Source of the DNA: Amaurobius ferox
Lineage: Eukaryota; Arthropoda; Arachnida; Araneae; Amaurobiidae
NCBI GenBank assembly: GCA_951213105.1
Contig: OX578153.1
Coordinates: forward strand, 51,431,020 to 51,495,019
Direction: 5' to 3'
DNA: 64,000 nt
Shown: positions 43,742-56,560 of the stretch, one piece after another
Position numbering within the stretch: position 1 is the first letter of the stretch
Layout: each line of letters starts with the position of its first letter
The notes under the pieces: model-generated
Databases searched by the model: none
Told to the model about the DNA's origin: nothing
Seen by the model: the letters and a program-made list of their open reading frames with translations, nothing else
Program-made: the position numbers and the translations under genes

Positions 43742-44546
43742 AAAAATCTGATGTGGGCAACATATGACTTTTCCTGCAGACTCATATTCACATTCTCTTT
43801 ATTTCTTCAATAATTCATTAAATTGAGTTTAATTGCACAAAATAACAGCCATAATTATTTGAAATGACATTGAATTTGCACTTTTGAGTCAATTTTCTTT
43901 TTCATTTGGTAACTGGACTTATTTTCAAAGGTGGCGCAGCAAAAATGTAAAAAAAAAAATATCTTGAGAACGGCTACTCCTAGAATACAGAGGTTGGTCT
44001 TCTTCTTTTCATCGTCAAAAATTACGTAAAAAATAAGCATTTAATTGATATATTTGAGTATACGTAGTCTTTTATTTTTAGATTTAACAATTTTTGCAGG
44101 CCATTTCGCAAAAAAAGGCAGGTTCTTTTTTTTTAATCGTACCATAATCTCATAAGCACCAGTTTAATCGACAAGAGATTTATCTACTAAATTTTGTGAA
44201 ATTTGGTTGGTCAGTTTTTTAGCAAGTGTGGATACGGTCAATTTCTGCGGGCCATTCCGCAAAAAAGGCAGGTTTATTTTATCCCAAATCGTACCAAAAT
44301 CTAATCAGCACCAATGTCACCCACAAGGGACTTATCCATCAAATTTCATGACATTCGGTCAATTAGTTTTTCAGTGCATACTAAATCTGTACTTACACAG
44401 ACACACACACAGACGTAACTCTAAATATAGTTTTTTTCGTGTTCAGAGATCCCAAAACGTGTATATCCGTTGAAAACTCAAGTTGCTATTTTCCGCATGA
44501 TTGCAATTCTTTTCGTCTGCATTACCATGTATTGTGGGAAAAGTAA
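43742..44546 (+). mobile_element. Family B element, copy B4
   Basis: Begins 'aaaaatctgatgtgggcaac' and ends 'attgtgggaaaagtaa', with two internal repeats and a short CACAGACAC tract. Its end shares the bases that open B5, so B4 and B5 stand head to tail with no spacer. Confidence 0.75.
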
Positions 44547-45396
44547 AAATCTGATGTGAACAGCACATGACTTTCCCTACAGACCCTATGACTATCCCTA
44601 CTTCCCTACAGACTACAGACCACGTTCTCTTTATTTTAATTAAATTTAATTCAGTTTTAATTCAATTTTCGTTCTCATTTCGTATCTGGACTTATTTTCA
44701 AAGGTGGCGTAGAGAAAATAAGAAAAATCTAAAATATCTAGAGAACGGCTAGTCCTAGTCTAAAGGGATTGGTCTTATTCTTTTCTTTGTTAAAAATTAC
44801 ATATAAAGCAAGTATTTAATGAATGTATTTGAGCATAGGTAGTTTTTTATTTTAGATTTTGACGATCTTTGCGGGTCATTTTGCAAAAAAAGGCAGGTTC
44901 TTTTTTTCTGAATCATACCAAAATCTAATCAGCACCAGGGTAACCCACCAGCGACTTATCTACCAAATTTTGTGAAATTCGGTCCATTAGTTTTTCAGCT
45001 AGAGTGGAAACAGGTAATTTTTGTGGGCCATTTCGCAAAAGAGGCGGGTTCTTTTTTATCCCGAATCGTACTAAAAACTAATCAGCACCAGGGTCACACC
45101 CAAGTGACTTACCTACCAAATTCTATGAAATTTGGTCCGTTAGTTTTTGAGTTAACATGAATACATACATTGCACATACAGACAGACAGGCAGACATACA
45201 CAGAGACACACAGACAGACAGACACACAGACACACAGACAGACACACAGACACACACACATACGTCACGCTAAAAATAGTTTTCTCGTATTCTAGAGGTC
45301 TCGAAGAGTGTAGATCCGTCAAAAACTCGAGTTGCGATCTTCGACATGATTCCGATACTTTCCCTATACATTACCATGTATTGCAGGGAAAGTAAA
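44545..45396 (+). mobile_element. Family B element, copy B5
   Basis: Begins 'aaaaatctgatgtgaacagc' and ends 'gtattgcagggaaagtaa', with two internal repeats, a long CAGA/CACAGA tract (45178-45262), inner hairpin GTCAAAAA ... and terminal hairpin. The 5' block contains a small local duplication ('ctatgactatccctacttcc'). Confidence 0.75.
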
Positions 45397-45846
45397 AATC
45401 GTACTCCTACGTTTTGGCATGGCTTTACGAACAGCCAACAAAACGTGAAAATGGATATACGAGAAAGCCATAGGGCACTCTGAATGCTTTGGATGAGAAA
45501 TTACGCTAAAAGAATCGTATGCGAATGAAAGAAAAGAGACGTACGAAGTTCTTAGGGCTGTTCATCGAAGTGAAAAAAAATATATTTGTTTGCAGTCAAT
45601 TAGTGCTGCAAGACGGCATGCACAATCATTTCATTTCCTCCATTTTTGTAAAGTTAAACTAGCTAGGTTTGCCCGTAAGCGGTTACCAAATATATAGCAA
45701 CCGGTTTTTGTAGCAATTATTTTTTTACAAGTTCTGCGTCCGATGCGGGGAACGCAAATATCGCGAATCAGCAAAATTAGGTCCAAATTTAACATGAGAC
45801 GGTCGAATGGGTCCATTGCAGATTCGAAAACACAACTTGAAAATTG
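45397..45846. other. Unique-looking intergenic sequence
   Basis: Moderate base composition, no repeat recognised, no long frame. The last 13 bases are the left target duplication of SINE S9. Confidence 0.35.
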
Positions 45847-46132
45847 GGTGAGCGACTGCCCAGTGGTTAGCGTTCGAGGATTGCAAGACGACCCGAGTTC
45901 ATTTCCCGTCTCTGCCAACAACTGTCGCCGTGTTAAAGCGAAATACGGCCACGTTAAATATATGGGTCCGTAAATCCATCCGAGAGGTTATTAGTGGAAG
46001 GGAAGAAAAGTACTGTCTCCGTGGATTGACTTCCCACACTGGGTTCCAGTCTAATTTGGGGGGCACTTCCCGGACGCCCGCACAGATACCATACACCTTG
46101 TCGGACGGCCTGGACCGAAGAAAACGAAAAAG
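45847..46132 (+). mobile_element. Diverged tRNA-headed SINE (S9)
   Basis: Head 'tgagcgactgcccagtgg' and body 'acggccacgttaaatatatg', 'ccgagaggttattagtgg' match the SINE family with many substitutions. The B-box region is decayed ('gagttcatttcc') and the end is GAAGAAAACG rather than CAA repeats. Target duplication AACTTGAAAATTG (45834-45846) against AACTTAAAAATTG (46133-46145). An older subfamily, retroposed independently. Confidence 0.8.
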
Positions 46133-46145
46133 AACTTAAAAATTG

Positions 46146-47698
46146 CATGAAAATCAGAGCAAGCGTCGCATAACAAATAATTTTAAAAATGATGATTTAA
46201 AAATTGCTCCCCCCCCCCCCGGTTCAATATAAATTGATTTATATTGAAGTAGACTTTCAATCTGAATTGCTAGCTTTTTTAAGGAAATGCTTATAATAAT
46301 GTTACCATCTTATATTATAGGAACCAAATCTCAATCTGTTAAAATCGTAAAATTAGATTTTGCATTTTAATTGCTTCTTCAACAAGCGAGCGAAAAGTGT
46401 CTCCCCATGCATTAAAATATGTTGTTTACCACTTATCCATACTTTCTAATATATGGTGTCACTTGACTTCCACTCTCCGTTGAGACGCGGAAAGAAATTG
46501 GAGTGAAAAGTCACAGCGACTTTCTGGATGAAAGTTATCAAATGATGAATTTAATTGCATAAAAATTCACAACTGCGGGTAAAACAAAATAATAGAAGTT
46601 TTGTAGAGCTAAGACATAACGACGATCCTATATGTAACAATTATTTCGTGACGTAATTTTAATTCTAATCATTGAGTCGATTTGAAATTAAACTTATTAA
46701 ATGATTAATTGAATTTTAAAAAATGAACAAATAAAGTTACGATGAGAATAATAGAAATTCTGTAGAGGTAAGATATGGCAAATTTTACGATGGCAAAGAC
46801 TGTACCAGCAAAGATGTAAATATTTATTTTTTACTTTAATGTTGAACAATACGTGAAAAAGTGTATACTACGATATTTTTATCGAAACAGTGATTTTTTC
46901 AGGGAATGCTTATAATAAAGTTAGAATATCATTTTCAAGGTTTTAAATTATCTGTAAAACTGGAGATTTTAGAAATTTATATTTTAATCCCTACATCGAC
47001 AGCCGCTTGCTATATGGCCTTCACAACACCTCTAACAAGAGAACGATGAATAAGAGAGGAAGTCGTTCTTTGTTCTGAAAGTGTTTTTGTGTTTTTCGGA
47101 ATTTTTATAGATCTGTATAAAAAAAATTATCGGTTTTATCGAAAATCCGGCTTCTAGAGTCTTTTCAAAATTTATCTGGCTATCGTTAATATAAAACCGA
47201 TGTTCTAACTTTATGTTTGAATGAGCAAATATATTTTCCGCATACCCTTGTTTTCATCACTCTCTTCTCAAAATTAGGTTTCTCAAATATTAGAAATCTA
47301 TATAGTTTTTCGAATTTTTGAAAGTCTCGGGATCTTATTCGGTTTGATACCTACGTTAAAAAAAAACCCGGGCTTCCAGGCGAGTAGGGCTTTGGAATTT
47401 CATTTACATTAATATACATACGCTATTAGCTTTTGTTATATACGATATTAATAAAACAATTATGTCCTTTTGCACCACCCAGGGCGTCTGACTTTCCCGA
47501 GGGTTTAGAAAGCAGCAGAATGAACGATCGGGAGCGGACTAAATTCCAGCCCTCAAGCTGAAGATGCATCTCGGTCCAGCCGGGTCAAAGTTTTCTTTTT
47601 ACAATTTACAAAGTTACACTTGAAGTACTTGAAGAAACTTACACTTGATAATAAGATATATTTCCAATAATAGACAATTTAACAGAAATACAAATAAT
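46146..47698. other. Intergenic sequence
   Basis: No gene. A C-run lies at 46210-46219. The phrases 'gaaatgcttataataa' (46283, 46906) and 'taatagaa..ttgtagag' (46591, 46749) each recur once, suggesting old local duplication. A short GC-richer passage at 47480-47600 has one 29-codon open stretch with no recognisable product. Confidence 0.35.
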
Positions 47699-48679
47699 GA
47701 AAATCTGTTGTGGACAGCATATGATTTTCTTATATAATACAATAAATTTACTACTTTTACAGTAAAAAAAGTAGGTTATTCTTATAGTAGATACGTATAT
47801 TATTTCCAAGATATTGAATTTTCGTCAATTAGTGGTCATTTCCATTGATTTAGCGTCATTTTTATCAATTTGGCAAGACTTTCGTTAATTTAGCAACATT
47901 TAAAAAAATCGAAAAGTTGGAGACATTCCGCCAAATTCGTCGCCAAAATCTCACCAAGCGAAATGGACGGAGAAATAAATTATTCTTATAGCAGATAAAT
48001 GACTATTGGCGTTCAAATACAAAAGTATTACTCAAAGAATCTTTTCTCATGAATGGAACGAGCTAGATCCACGACAATGATTTCACCGCATGATATTACA
48101 TATGAAAAATGAACATGTTTCTCAACAGTTAATATTTTTTTTAATTTATGGCATTTTTTGATAAATTTATTTGAAAAATGTGCAATATCTCGAGAACGGT
48201 TCATGTTAGCGTTCTAAAGTTTATGTCAATCGTTTTCTAAGGAAATATTATATAAGAAATGCCTGCGTAACTTTATTAAAGGTTTTGATTTTTTGATGAC
48301 TTTTTCAAAATTTCACTGGAAAATTTAGGGGAAATTTGAACATTCGATTGTGTTTAAAAACAACAAATTTCCAGTATTCACAGATTGTAATTTTTATACC
48401 AAATTTCATTCGAATCGCTCCATTCGATCGTGAGATATCGTCTCCACAGACTGACTGACATACACACACACACATGCTTTCACACACACACACACTTTCA
48501 CACACACACTTTCACACACACACACACAGAAAGAGAGAGAGAGAGACCACCTCAAAAATGTTCGATTCGTGATCAGGGATGCTTGAAACAAGCTCTCCCG
48601 TCGAAAACTCAAAATCGAATTGTCGACACTGTCACAATACTTTCCTTATACATTATACCATATATATAAGGAAAGTAAT
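47699..48679 (+). mobile_element. Family A element, copy A5
   Basis: 'aaaatctgttgtggacagca' at the start. A CACACATG/CTTTCACACA tract plus GA-run fills the microsatellite position. It ends with the terminal hairpin ACTTTCCTTATACATTATACC ... ATAAGGAAAGT. Full length, moderately diverged. Confidence 0.75.
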
Positions 48680-48697
48680 AACACACTTTAGAAATGT

Positions 48698-48900
48698 GCC
48701 GTGTTCATGCGGAGTACGATCACGTTAAACATGTGGGTCCGAAAGTCCTTCCGAGAGGTTGGTGGTAGGGGAAGGAGGGTACGGTCAATGTGGATGCCTC
48801 CCCCACTGGGTTCCGGTCTAAATTGGGTGGCACTTCCCGACCGTCCAAACAGTTACCTTACACCTTTCTGGTAGGTCGGACGGTCTGGGTTTCAACAACA
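48698..48900 (+). mobile_element. 5'-truncated SINE (S10)
   Basis: Starts in the body at 'tgccgtgttcatgcggag' and is complete to the CAACAACA end. Flanked by a perfect 15-bp duplication, ACACTTTAGAAATGT (48683-48697 and 48901-48915). Truncation at the 5' end plus a duplication is typical of target-primed reverse transcription. It lies between A5 and A6. Confidence 0.9.
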
Positions 48901-48934
48901 ACACTTTAGAAATGTAAATTAACAAACCAAATGT

Positions 48935-49231
48935 AAAAAATCTGATGTGGGCAACACATGACTTTCCTTATATAATGAAATGAATTTACTACTTTTAGAG
49001 TAAAATAAATGGGTTTTTCTTCTAGTAGATACTAATATCCTTTCCAAGATATTGAATTTTCGACATTTAGTCATCATTTTCATTGATTTAGCGTCATTTT
49101 TTTCCATTTGGCGAGATTTTCGCTAATTTGGCAACATTTCAAAAAGTCGCCAAGTTGGCGACATTCCGCCAATTTCGTCGCCAAAATCTCGCCACGCGTT
49201 ATGGACGAAGAAATAAGTTATATATATTTTA

Positions 49232-49262
<31 letters not shown>

Positions 49263-49273
49263 ACTTATTTCTT

Positions 49274-49310
<37 letters not shown>

Positions 49311-50217
49311 CTTATTAGATATTGAATTTTCGACATATATTATATAACTATTATTATATATTTATATATTATATAACTTATTAGATATTGAATTTTCCAC
49401 AATTAGTCGTCATTTTGATTGATTTAGCGTCATTTTTATCTATTTGGCGAGATTTTCATTAATTTGGCAACATTTCAAAAAGTCGCCAAGTTGGCGACAT
49501 TCCGCCAATTTCGTCGCCAAAATCTCGCCAAGCGTTATGGACGAAGAAATAAGTTGTTCTAACAGCAGATAAATTGGCGTTCAAATGCAAAAGTATTACT
49601 CAAAGTATCTTTTTTCATGAATGGAACGAGCTAGATCCACGAGAATGATGTCACCCAATTTATCGCATGATATTATATATGAAAAGTGAGCATGTTTCTC
49701 AATAGGAAATATTTTTTTTCTATTTTATATGACTTTTTGATAATTTTTTTGAAAAATGTGCAATATCTCGAGAACGGTTCATGTTAGCGTTCTAAAATTT
49801 ATGTCAATCGTTTTCTAATGAAAAATTACATAAGAAATGTCTATTTGCATAACTTTAATATTGGTTTTGATTTTTTGACGATTTTTTCAAAATTTAATTC
49901 GAAAATTTAGGGGGGTTCTGAACATTCGATTGCGTATAAAAACAATAGGCTTCCAGTGTTTACAGATTGTGATTTTTGTACCAAATTTGGTTCGAATCGG
50001 TCCATTCGTTCGTCAGTTATCGTCTCCACAGACCCACTGACACACACACACACACTTTCACACACACTCACACACACACACACACAGACATCACTTCACA
50101 AATGTTTGATTCGTGATCAGGGATGCTTGAAACGTGCTCTTCCGTCGAAAACTCGAATTCGAATTTTCGACCCCGTCACAATACCTTCCTTATACATTAT
50201 GTATATAAGGAAAGCAA
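48935..50217 (+). mobile_element. Family A element, copy A6, with internal duplication
   Basis: Standard A start and terminal hairpin (end 'tatataaggaaagc'). The 'gtcgccaagttggcgac' block occurs twice, separated by a (TA)n expansion at 49204-49380, so about 350 bases were duplicated around the TA tract. CA/CTTTCACACA tract at 50036-50090. Plus-strand frames are shadows. Confidence 0.75.
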
Positions 50218-51391
50218 AAACTGTTCAAAAAGCATTATGAACATGACGCAGCAAAATGAATATTTGAAAGCAGATACCTCCAGCTAAAATTAGGTAACAA
50301 CTGCGTATATAGTACGCTATGTAAAAAATAGTCTGAATCATAAACAATAATAATATTAATACCAGATAAATTAATTAATTGAAACTCATTGCAAGAAAAT
50401 ATGTCTTTTAAAATGAGTAAAATTAATAATACTTCTGCTCAATGATCCATGCAACTTTCGAATAACCCATATTCACTCGGTCATAACTCGGTAGACAACC
50501 ATCATCATATACCCATATCGCCATTTTTCTTGTTCCATGAAAAATTCTCGACTTTGCACCCTTAGCATACTAACAGGAAATAATAGAACAAAAAAGTGTA
50601 ATGCCATATTTTGTACGTTTTTATTCTCAAAAACCCTCCAAAGCGAATGATTGGGTAATAAATCCAAACTTCCAAAAGACGCTATTGAAATATTGCTTTA
50701 ATATGAACGCCATCTTGAATTGGGGCGAAAACTGAAGGTTTAGAAAACAGAGAGATATGGTTTCGGTACGTTTTTCAAAGATGAAAAAGAAGGGGAAGGA
50801 GGGGGGGGGGGAGTAAAGGCGCTACTACCGCGACTAGATGCGATTTATTTTTGACTTAATTAAGTTTTTGCTTCGCTGAAGCCGCGGATGATTTAAAGAT
50901 TTGGCTTTCGCGATATCTTGAATCTGCTTTATTTTAAAATTTACGCTTTTATTATTTTGTGCTATATGTTTTACATCATAATGTTCGTGCTTAGAGATAT
51001 TTTTACATGCAAACTTGATATTCATGGACGTATTTAGGAGGGGGGGGGAGTGCGCCAAAGCACCCTCCTGGAGAATTGCTAATTTAATTAAAAGCCAATA
51101 TGAGAAAAAAAATAAGAAAAATCCTTTTTGGAATTAGAACATTCAACCACAATTGTGTGTTTTCTCCTACGTGTATATTAATAAAAGCGATTTAAACTTA
51201 TACCAAAATGGAAAACTTAGGATTATTGCATTTGGTATGTTTATGAATGTCCAATTTGTTAATTTAGTTGCTTTGTCTCCAGGAAGGTTAGAATTTTATT
51301 ATAAAAGGGAGAATATTTTTTAAAGGTGGTATACACAAATTTTTAAAAATTGGTGCATACTAATTTTTAAAAGTGCTATACACCCTAATTC
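50218..51391. other. Intergenic sequence with G-runs
   Basis: Two G-runs at about 50797-50811 and 51040-51050. No gene recognised. The final 12 bases are the left target duplication of mini-element M2. Confidence 0.35.
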
Positions 51392-51450
51392 TTCCGGCCG
51401 TCCATCAAGTTGCTCAAGTCCTCGGATGAGTCCGACGGTCTGGGTCTTCA
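51392..51450 (+). mobile_element. 59-bp stem-loop mini-retroposon M2
   Basis: TTCCGGCCGTCC, a loop holding CGGATGAGTCCG, then GACGGTCTGGG and 'tcttca'. GGCCGTC pairs with GACGGTC, and CGGA-TGAG-TCCG forms an inner hairpin. Flanked by ACACCCTAATTC (51380-51391) and ACACACTAATTC (51451-51462), one mismatch in 12. No SINE body or head is attached, so it moved as this short unit. Confidence 0.8.
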
Positions 51451-51462
51451 ACACACTAATTC

Positions 51463-51942
51463 ATAAAAAGTGACAGCATACCATCTATTCAAATTAACTT
51501 TGTAACAATGCATATTTCAATGTCTTAATGTCTTGCATTCAAACTCTAAATTTTGGATGCAATCTATTTTAGCAGTTCCCTGGAAAAAATCCTACATACC
51601 CCCCATGATGATATTAATGGCCCAAAATTTCTTACACAAGTTACATTGATGTAATAATTGATAAAAGGTCATTAAAGAGCCTTTATATGGTAGTAAATAA
51701 TGTGCACACTTCATTCTTAAAGGAACTATTAAGTATTTTTATTTATTTCTGTATAATTTTTTTGTGTAGTTGTCCAAATTAAAAAACAAACTGGAATGGA
51801 AATTTCCGGAAATAAAAATCCTTAGTGAACCCTCAACCACCTCTAGAATTTAATGCAGCTAAAGGTCACTTATTTTAGATATCATTTTTATCAGTGACTT
51901 ATTTTAGCTGCCAGAGCTAGCGATGGATACTGATATAACCCC
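51463..51942. other. Intergenic sequence
   Basis: No gene or repeat recognised. Confidence 0.35.
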
Positions 51943-52958
51943 AAAAAAATCTGATGTGGGCAGCACATGACTTTCCTTATATAATGCAATGATTTTACTA
52001 CTTTTACTGTAAAAAAAATAGGTTATTCTTATATTAGATTCTTTCTAAGATATTGAATTTTCTTCAATCAGTCATCATTTTTATTGATTTGGCGTCATTT
52101 TTATCAATTTGGCGAGATTTTCGTTAATTTGGCAACAATTAAACATGTCGCCAAGTTGGCGCCATTCCGCCAAATTCGTCGCCAAAATCTCGCCAAGCGT
52201 TATAGACGGAGAAATAAGTTATTCTTATAGCAGATACATGACTATTGGCGTTCAAATAAAAAAGTATTACTCAAAGTATATTTTTTCATGAATGGAACGA
52301 GCTAGATCCACGACAATGACGCCACAAAATTTATTGAATGATATAACATATGAAAAGTGAATATATTTCTCAACAGTTAATTTTCTTTTTAATTTATGGG
52401 ATTTTTTGATAAATTTATTTGAAAAATATGCAGTATCTCGAGAACGGTTCATGCTAGCGTTCTAAATTTTATGTCAATCATATTCTAAGGAAAAATTACA
52501 TAACAAATGTTTATTTCCGTATTTTTTTTAAAGGTTTTGATTTTTTGGTGATTTTTTCAAAATTTCACTCGAAAATTTAGAGGGAGGGGTTCTGAACATT
52601 CGATTGTATTTAAAAACAATAGGATTCCAATATTCACGGATTGTAAATTTTGTATCAAATTTCATCGAATCGCTCCATTCGTCCGTCAGATATCATCTCC
52701 ACAGACTCACTGACACACACACACACATTTCAAGCATCCCTGATCACGAATCGAACATTTTTTGGGGTGATGTGTTGAAGGCCCAGACCACACGACCAAC
52801 CCCTGGGTTGGTCGTGTGGTCTGGGCCTTCAACACATCACCCCAAAAATGTTCGATTCGTGATCAGGGATGCTTGAAACGTGTTCTCCCGTCGAATTCAA
52901 ATTTTCGACCCGTCACAATACTTTCCTAATACATTATACTATGTATATAAGAAAAGTA
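51943..52958 (+). mobile_element. Family A element, copy A7
   Basis: Full-length start ('aaaaaaatctgatgtgggca') and terminal hairpin (ACTTTCCTAATACATTATACT ... ATAAGAAAAGT). The microsatellite is short, and the segment between it and the inner hairpin has been rebuilt as a 152-bp palindrome listed separately. Confidence 0.75.
52728..52879. repeat. 152-bp near-perfect palindrome with a mini-element core (M4)
   Basis: Symmetric about 52803.5. Arms of about 75 bases include 'tttcaagcatccctgatcac', 'gaatcgaacatttttt' and 'ggggtgatgtgttgaaggcc' and their complements, with very few mismatches. The centre is ACCACACGACCAACCC-CT-GGGTTGGTCGTGTGGT. Its right side continues CTGGGCCTTCAAC, the tail of the mini-retroposons. 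So a mini-element with a third stem sequence (CACAC/GTGTG), plus A7 flank, was duplicated in inverted orientation. Confidence 0.8.
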
Positions 52959-55081
52959 TTTACGCGCCCCTATACATAGACTTTTTGAAACGTACTTTGA
53001 TTATCAAGTATTGATTGAAAAAATCAGCACGAAAAACGATTTTATTTTCTACATTGCAAAATTAATTGCATTGATTTATCGGGCAAATAGAGTAAATACT
53101 GTGAAGTTATTGCTAAAATAGTCTACTAAAAGCAATTTAAAATTTTATATAGAACTTGTGTTTTAAATATTTTGTGGTAAAAGAATTAAACGCATATTTA
53201 AGAAATGGTTTCAAAAATGAAATGCTGCCTTTTTAAAAATATTGACGTCACCTGTAAAATACGTAAATTGCAGGCAAATTTGCAAATCAACTGTTCCAAT
53301 AAATATAATAGTCTATATATTAAATGTATCATATTCTTAAAAAGTAAAAACTTTTCCCTTTTTATTAGGTTGGCAGGATTCTCAAACACATTCTGTTATC
53401 CTCACTTATACAGAATGTAACGACTTACATCAGCAACTAACTCCATAAAGATGTGGAAAGCAACTTCAATAAAAATTCAATCCGGAAATTGAAACCCAGA
53501 AAAAAAGAAACCAACCTCTATTGCACTTTCTAAGCCCCCAAAGATTGCTTTTTAATATCCTTCAATTTTTCCCTTCGCATTCACTAAATTATAAAAAATG
53601 AACTATCCCTGCTGTATAATCTTTGTATGATATAGATTTCAAAAAGCCAAGAACCTTTTCAAATATTCTTCTGATTATAATTCAAAAGCTGGAAACTTTT
53701 GCAGAATGGAGCTAAATTATATTGAACTTAAAATCGCATTTGGCATAAAATAAAACTGATATTATTCAGCTCATCTATCGGGGCTGTGGCGCCATCTGTT
53801 AGGAAGTTAAAGAATTGTTCTTAATAGAATATGAAATTACAGAGGTGGGAAAAAAGTTGCATTACCCGCATATTTCCATGACTTTGATAGAGAATAACGA
53901 CAGAAACACATTTAAGGGGACGGTGGACGTTGAAATGAGCAAAAATCGACTAAAAACAGTTTTAATATATAACATTATTTTTCACATTTGATATTTGCTT
54001 ACTGGTGAGACAGCGTCAGCAGGTGCAATGTTTCTGTCAGCGATTTCCATGGACGCCAATGCCTAACCATTTTACTCATACTTAACGAAACTCGTAAAAT
54101 TTTTGCGATTGCATGGAGTAATGTCTATTATTCCATAATGAAGACTAGAATTCGAGGATAATTGAAATTTTCATACAAGGGTCAATGCACTAAATATAGG
54201 ATCCAACATTCGCGTTTGTTACTCAACACTTCACATTTATTTCGAAAATACTGAATTTTTCGTGGCGAGGTAATTATTTTGACAACCACTGTAAATAGGA
54301 TAGCGCTCTCATTTCAGGTAACAGCATTCGTGTACCGGTTTCACACTTAAGCGCTCATTAGCATGGACTTTGTGAACACCCCGTTTGTTAAGTTCGTTTA
54401 GTTCTTTCGGTGTTCGAAGATAAATTTTGAATTCTATATGTTGACAGGGGTGGTTAAGTTATTTCATAGAAGCCACATAAACTATTCTTCACATTATTTT
54501 TTAATGTTTTAAGAGCCATAGTTTTCGTTTTCTTCGACATCTATTGGAAACGGATATTTCTTTGGTATACCTTTGAATTTTATATTGCTCTGGTTTTTAT
54601 GAATTTTATATCGCCCTGGTTTTTATGAATTTTATATCGCCCTTTCTCTTCCAAAGGGTTATCATAAAAATTTTAGAAAAATCGAAGTGAAACCCAATGC
54701 AGTGACTGTCGGATTTAAGAATCAGTGTTTATATGAATCAGGCTGTCAATAAGAATCAAAATAATAAACACAAACTTTGTTTTAACATGCTAAAATTTCC
54801 GCTTTAAAGAATCACGATTACCGCTTTTAAGAATAAGTTTTCTACCCCAAAATCGTACATTTCGTATTGAAGAGGGAGAAAAGAACAAAAATTCGTTTTG
54901 TTCAAAGTTATCTGGTTATCATTACTTCTCTCTGGACGTACAACGAAAGCAGTTGCTATGTGATAAAGTGGGCCTATCTAAATGATTAAGAAAATCTCGG
55001 TAGAAGTTGCTGGAAATGTAAAATAAGCAAAAATAAGTTTTAGTTTTTGTTCCAAAGTCTGACTGATAAGTAAAGCATTGA
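52959..55081. other. Intergenic sequence, possible Tc1-like end
   Basis: No gene. 54264-54293 in complement reads TACAGTGGTTGTCAAAATAA, the style of a Tc1-like TIR, with a TA edge. A weak partner ('ttacagaggtgggaaaaaag') is at 53837, which would give a 460-bp deleted element. 54590-54650 has three 'gaattttatatcgccctgg' units of about 27 bases. Confidence 0.35.
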
Positions 55082-55460
55082 AGAATCCGACCTACCAGAA
55101 GGTATACGGAAAATTGATGCGTCGCTGTGATAGCAAATAGCACACTCGAAACACAGCCGTTCTCATGATGATAGTGGGATCAAAACTACCTCGGGAGGGC
55201 CAAACGTCCCAAGCTAAAAACCCCATATGATCTAGTGAAAACCCCGCCAGACCCAGCAACGCCTGACAAAGCACCCTGCAGGTCGTCGAGGGAACGAACA
55301 AGGACAAAGCCTAAACAAAATTAAAACGACCCCCCCCCCTCCATTTTGCAGTAAGTGAATATCATCTTCTGACCAGATCCAGCAACTCGCTGGAACAACA
55401 AAAGAGAAAATACACAAGTAGCCACTGAGAGACAGAATGTCTAACAAGAGGCAATCCTAA
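55082..55460 (-). repeat. Unassigned repeat sharing a SINE tail motif
   Basis: Less AT-rich than its flanks. Read on the minus strand it ends CCTTCTGGTAGGTCGGATTC, which matches 'cctttctggtaggtcgga' in the SINE tail except for one T in the run. The upstream 350 bases are unlike the SINE and have no recognised protein. It could be the 3' end of another retroelement using the same tail, or a chance chimera. Confidence 0.35.
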
Positions 55461-56399
55461 TAAAAACATAACAAATAGCACAAAAGCAACACATCACTAA
55501 TCAAGCCAAAACACAGGCTAACAAAAGTGCAAGGCGAAAAACAGAATCTTGATACAATCAGAGCAAAGTACATAAAAGTCAGACAAGCATATGTACAAAA
55601 TATATCAAACATAAGACTTATAAGTAAAGGAAGTTAAGTTATGTGCTCAAGATAAAATTCGTAGAGCATTAGTTAGTCCTTTCACGTTTTACTATTGGAA
55701 GTATCACGTTGCAAATAAGAAAAACCTTTAGTTTGTTTGAAAAGAAAATTTGCTTCAAAAATATAATTCTCTTCCTCCGTACAATCAAAAAGAAGCTGAT
55801 GCGTTTGCTTTAGAAATTACGCTGCCAATATTATGTAAACTTTGGAAAGACTGTCTTTCTAAACTTCTAAATGAAATTCAGTGTAAGAAAATGAACATTG
55901 GAGTTTATAATTAGGAAATGATTCTTTGATTGAATTATCAATCTTAGTTATTATTGTGAATCGTATATACGTGCATTGCATATTTTGGCCTAAATAACCC
56001 ACCATTTATTTTTGTACGAGTGTCTAATTACAATAATCATTAATTACAATACTACACATTGAATGATCAATAATTACAATACTACACATTGAATTTCACA
56101 ATTTAACTTTTAAAATAACTATTATTTGTTACACATATTATGATTACTATTAAACTTACATTACTTTTATATACACGCTTAAGGATGAGGCAATGCAAGT
56201 GTGAGACTAGGATTTTATTTTTGCCCAAAATCATATATCTTGCCTAATATTTAATGCAGATTTTCACATATCGTTGTTTGCCCTCTTGGACATAGAAAAG
56301 CACTGTTGAATATCCATTGCTATTTGTCATAGCAAGTGAAACACACAACGCTAAACTCTCGCTCCTGTACATTCAATTTTTATCAAACACACTTTTGGA
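55461..56399. other. AT-rich intergenic sequence
   Basis: A short direct duplication of 'attacaatactacacattga' lies at 56043-56094. Otherwise unrecognised. Confidence 0.4.
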
Positions 56400-56560
56400 C
56401 ATTCTGGACTCCAAATCTAAAACACACCCTCGGTACATTCTGGACTCCAAATCTAAAACACACCCTCGGTACATTCTGGACTCCAAATCTAAAACACACC
56501 CTCGGTACATTCTGGACTCCAAATCTAAAACACACCCTTGTACATTCTGGACTCCAATTG
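56400..56560 (+). repeat. 36-bp minisatellite, 4.5 units
   Basis: Unit is 'cattctggactccaaatc' followed by 'taaaacacaccctcggta'. As 36 is a multiple of three, a 160-codon frame runs through it at 56317-56799, but with no recognisable domain outside the repeats. I regard it as non-coding. Confidence 0.9.

Noticed and set aside
52959..54300. Complete Tc1-like transposon
   Set aside because: Only one convincing TIR-like end (54264-54293). The proposed partner is weak and no transposase sequence lies between.
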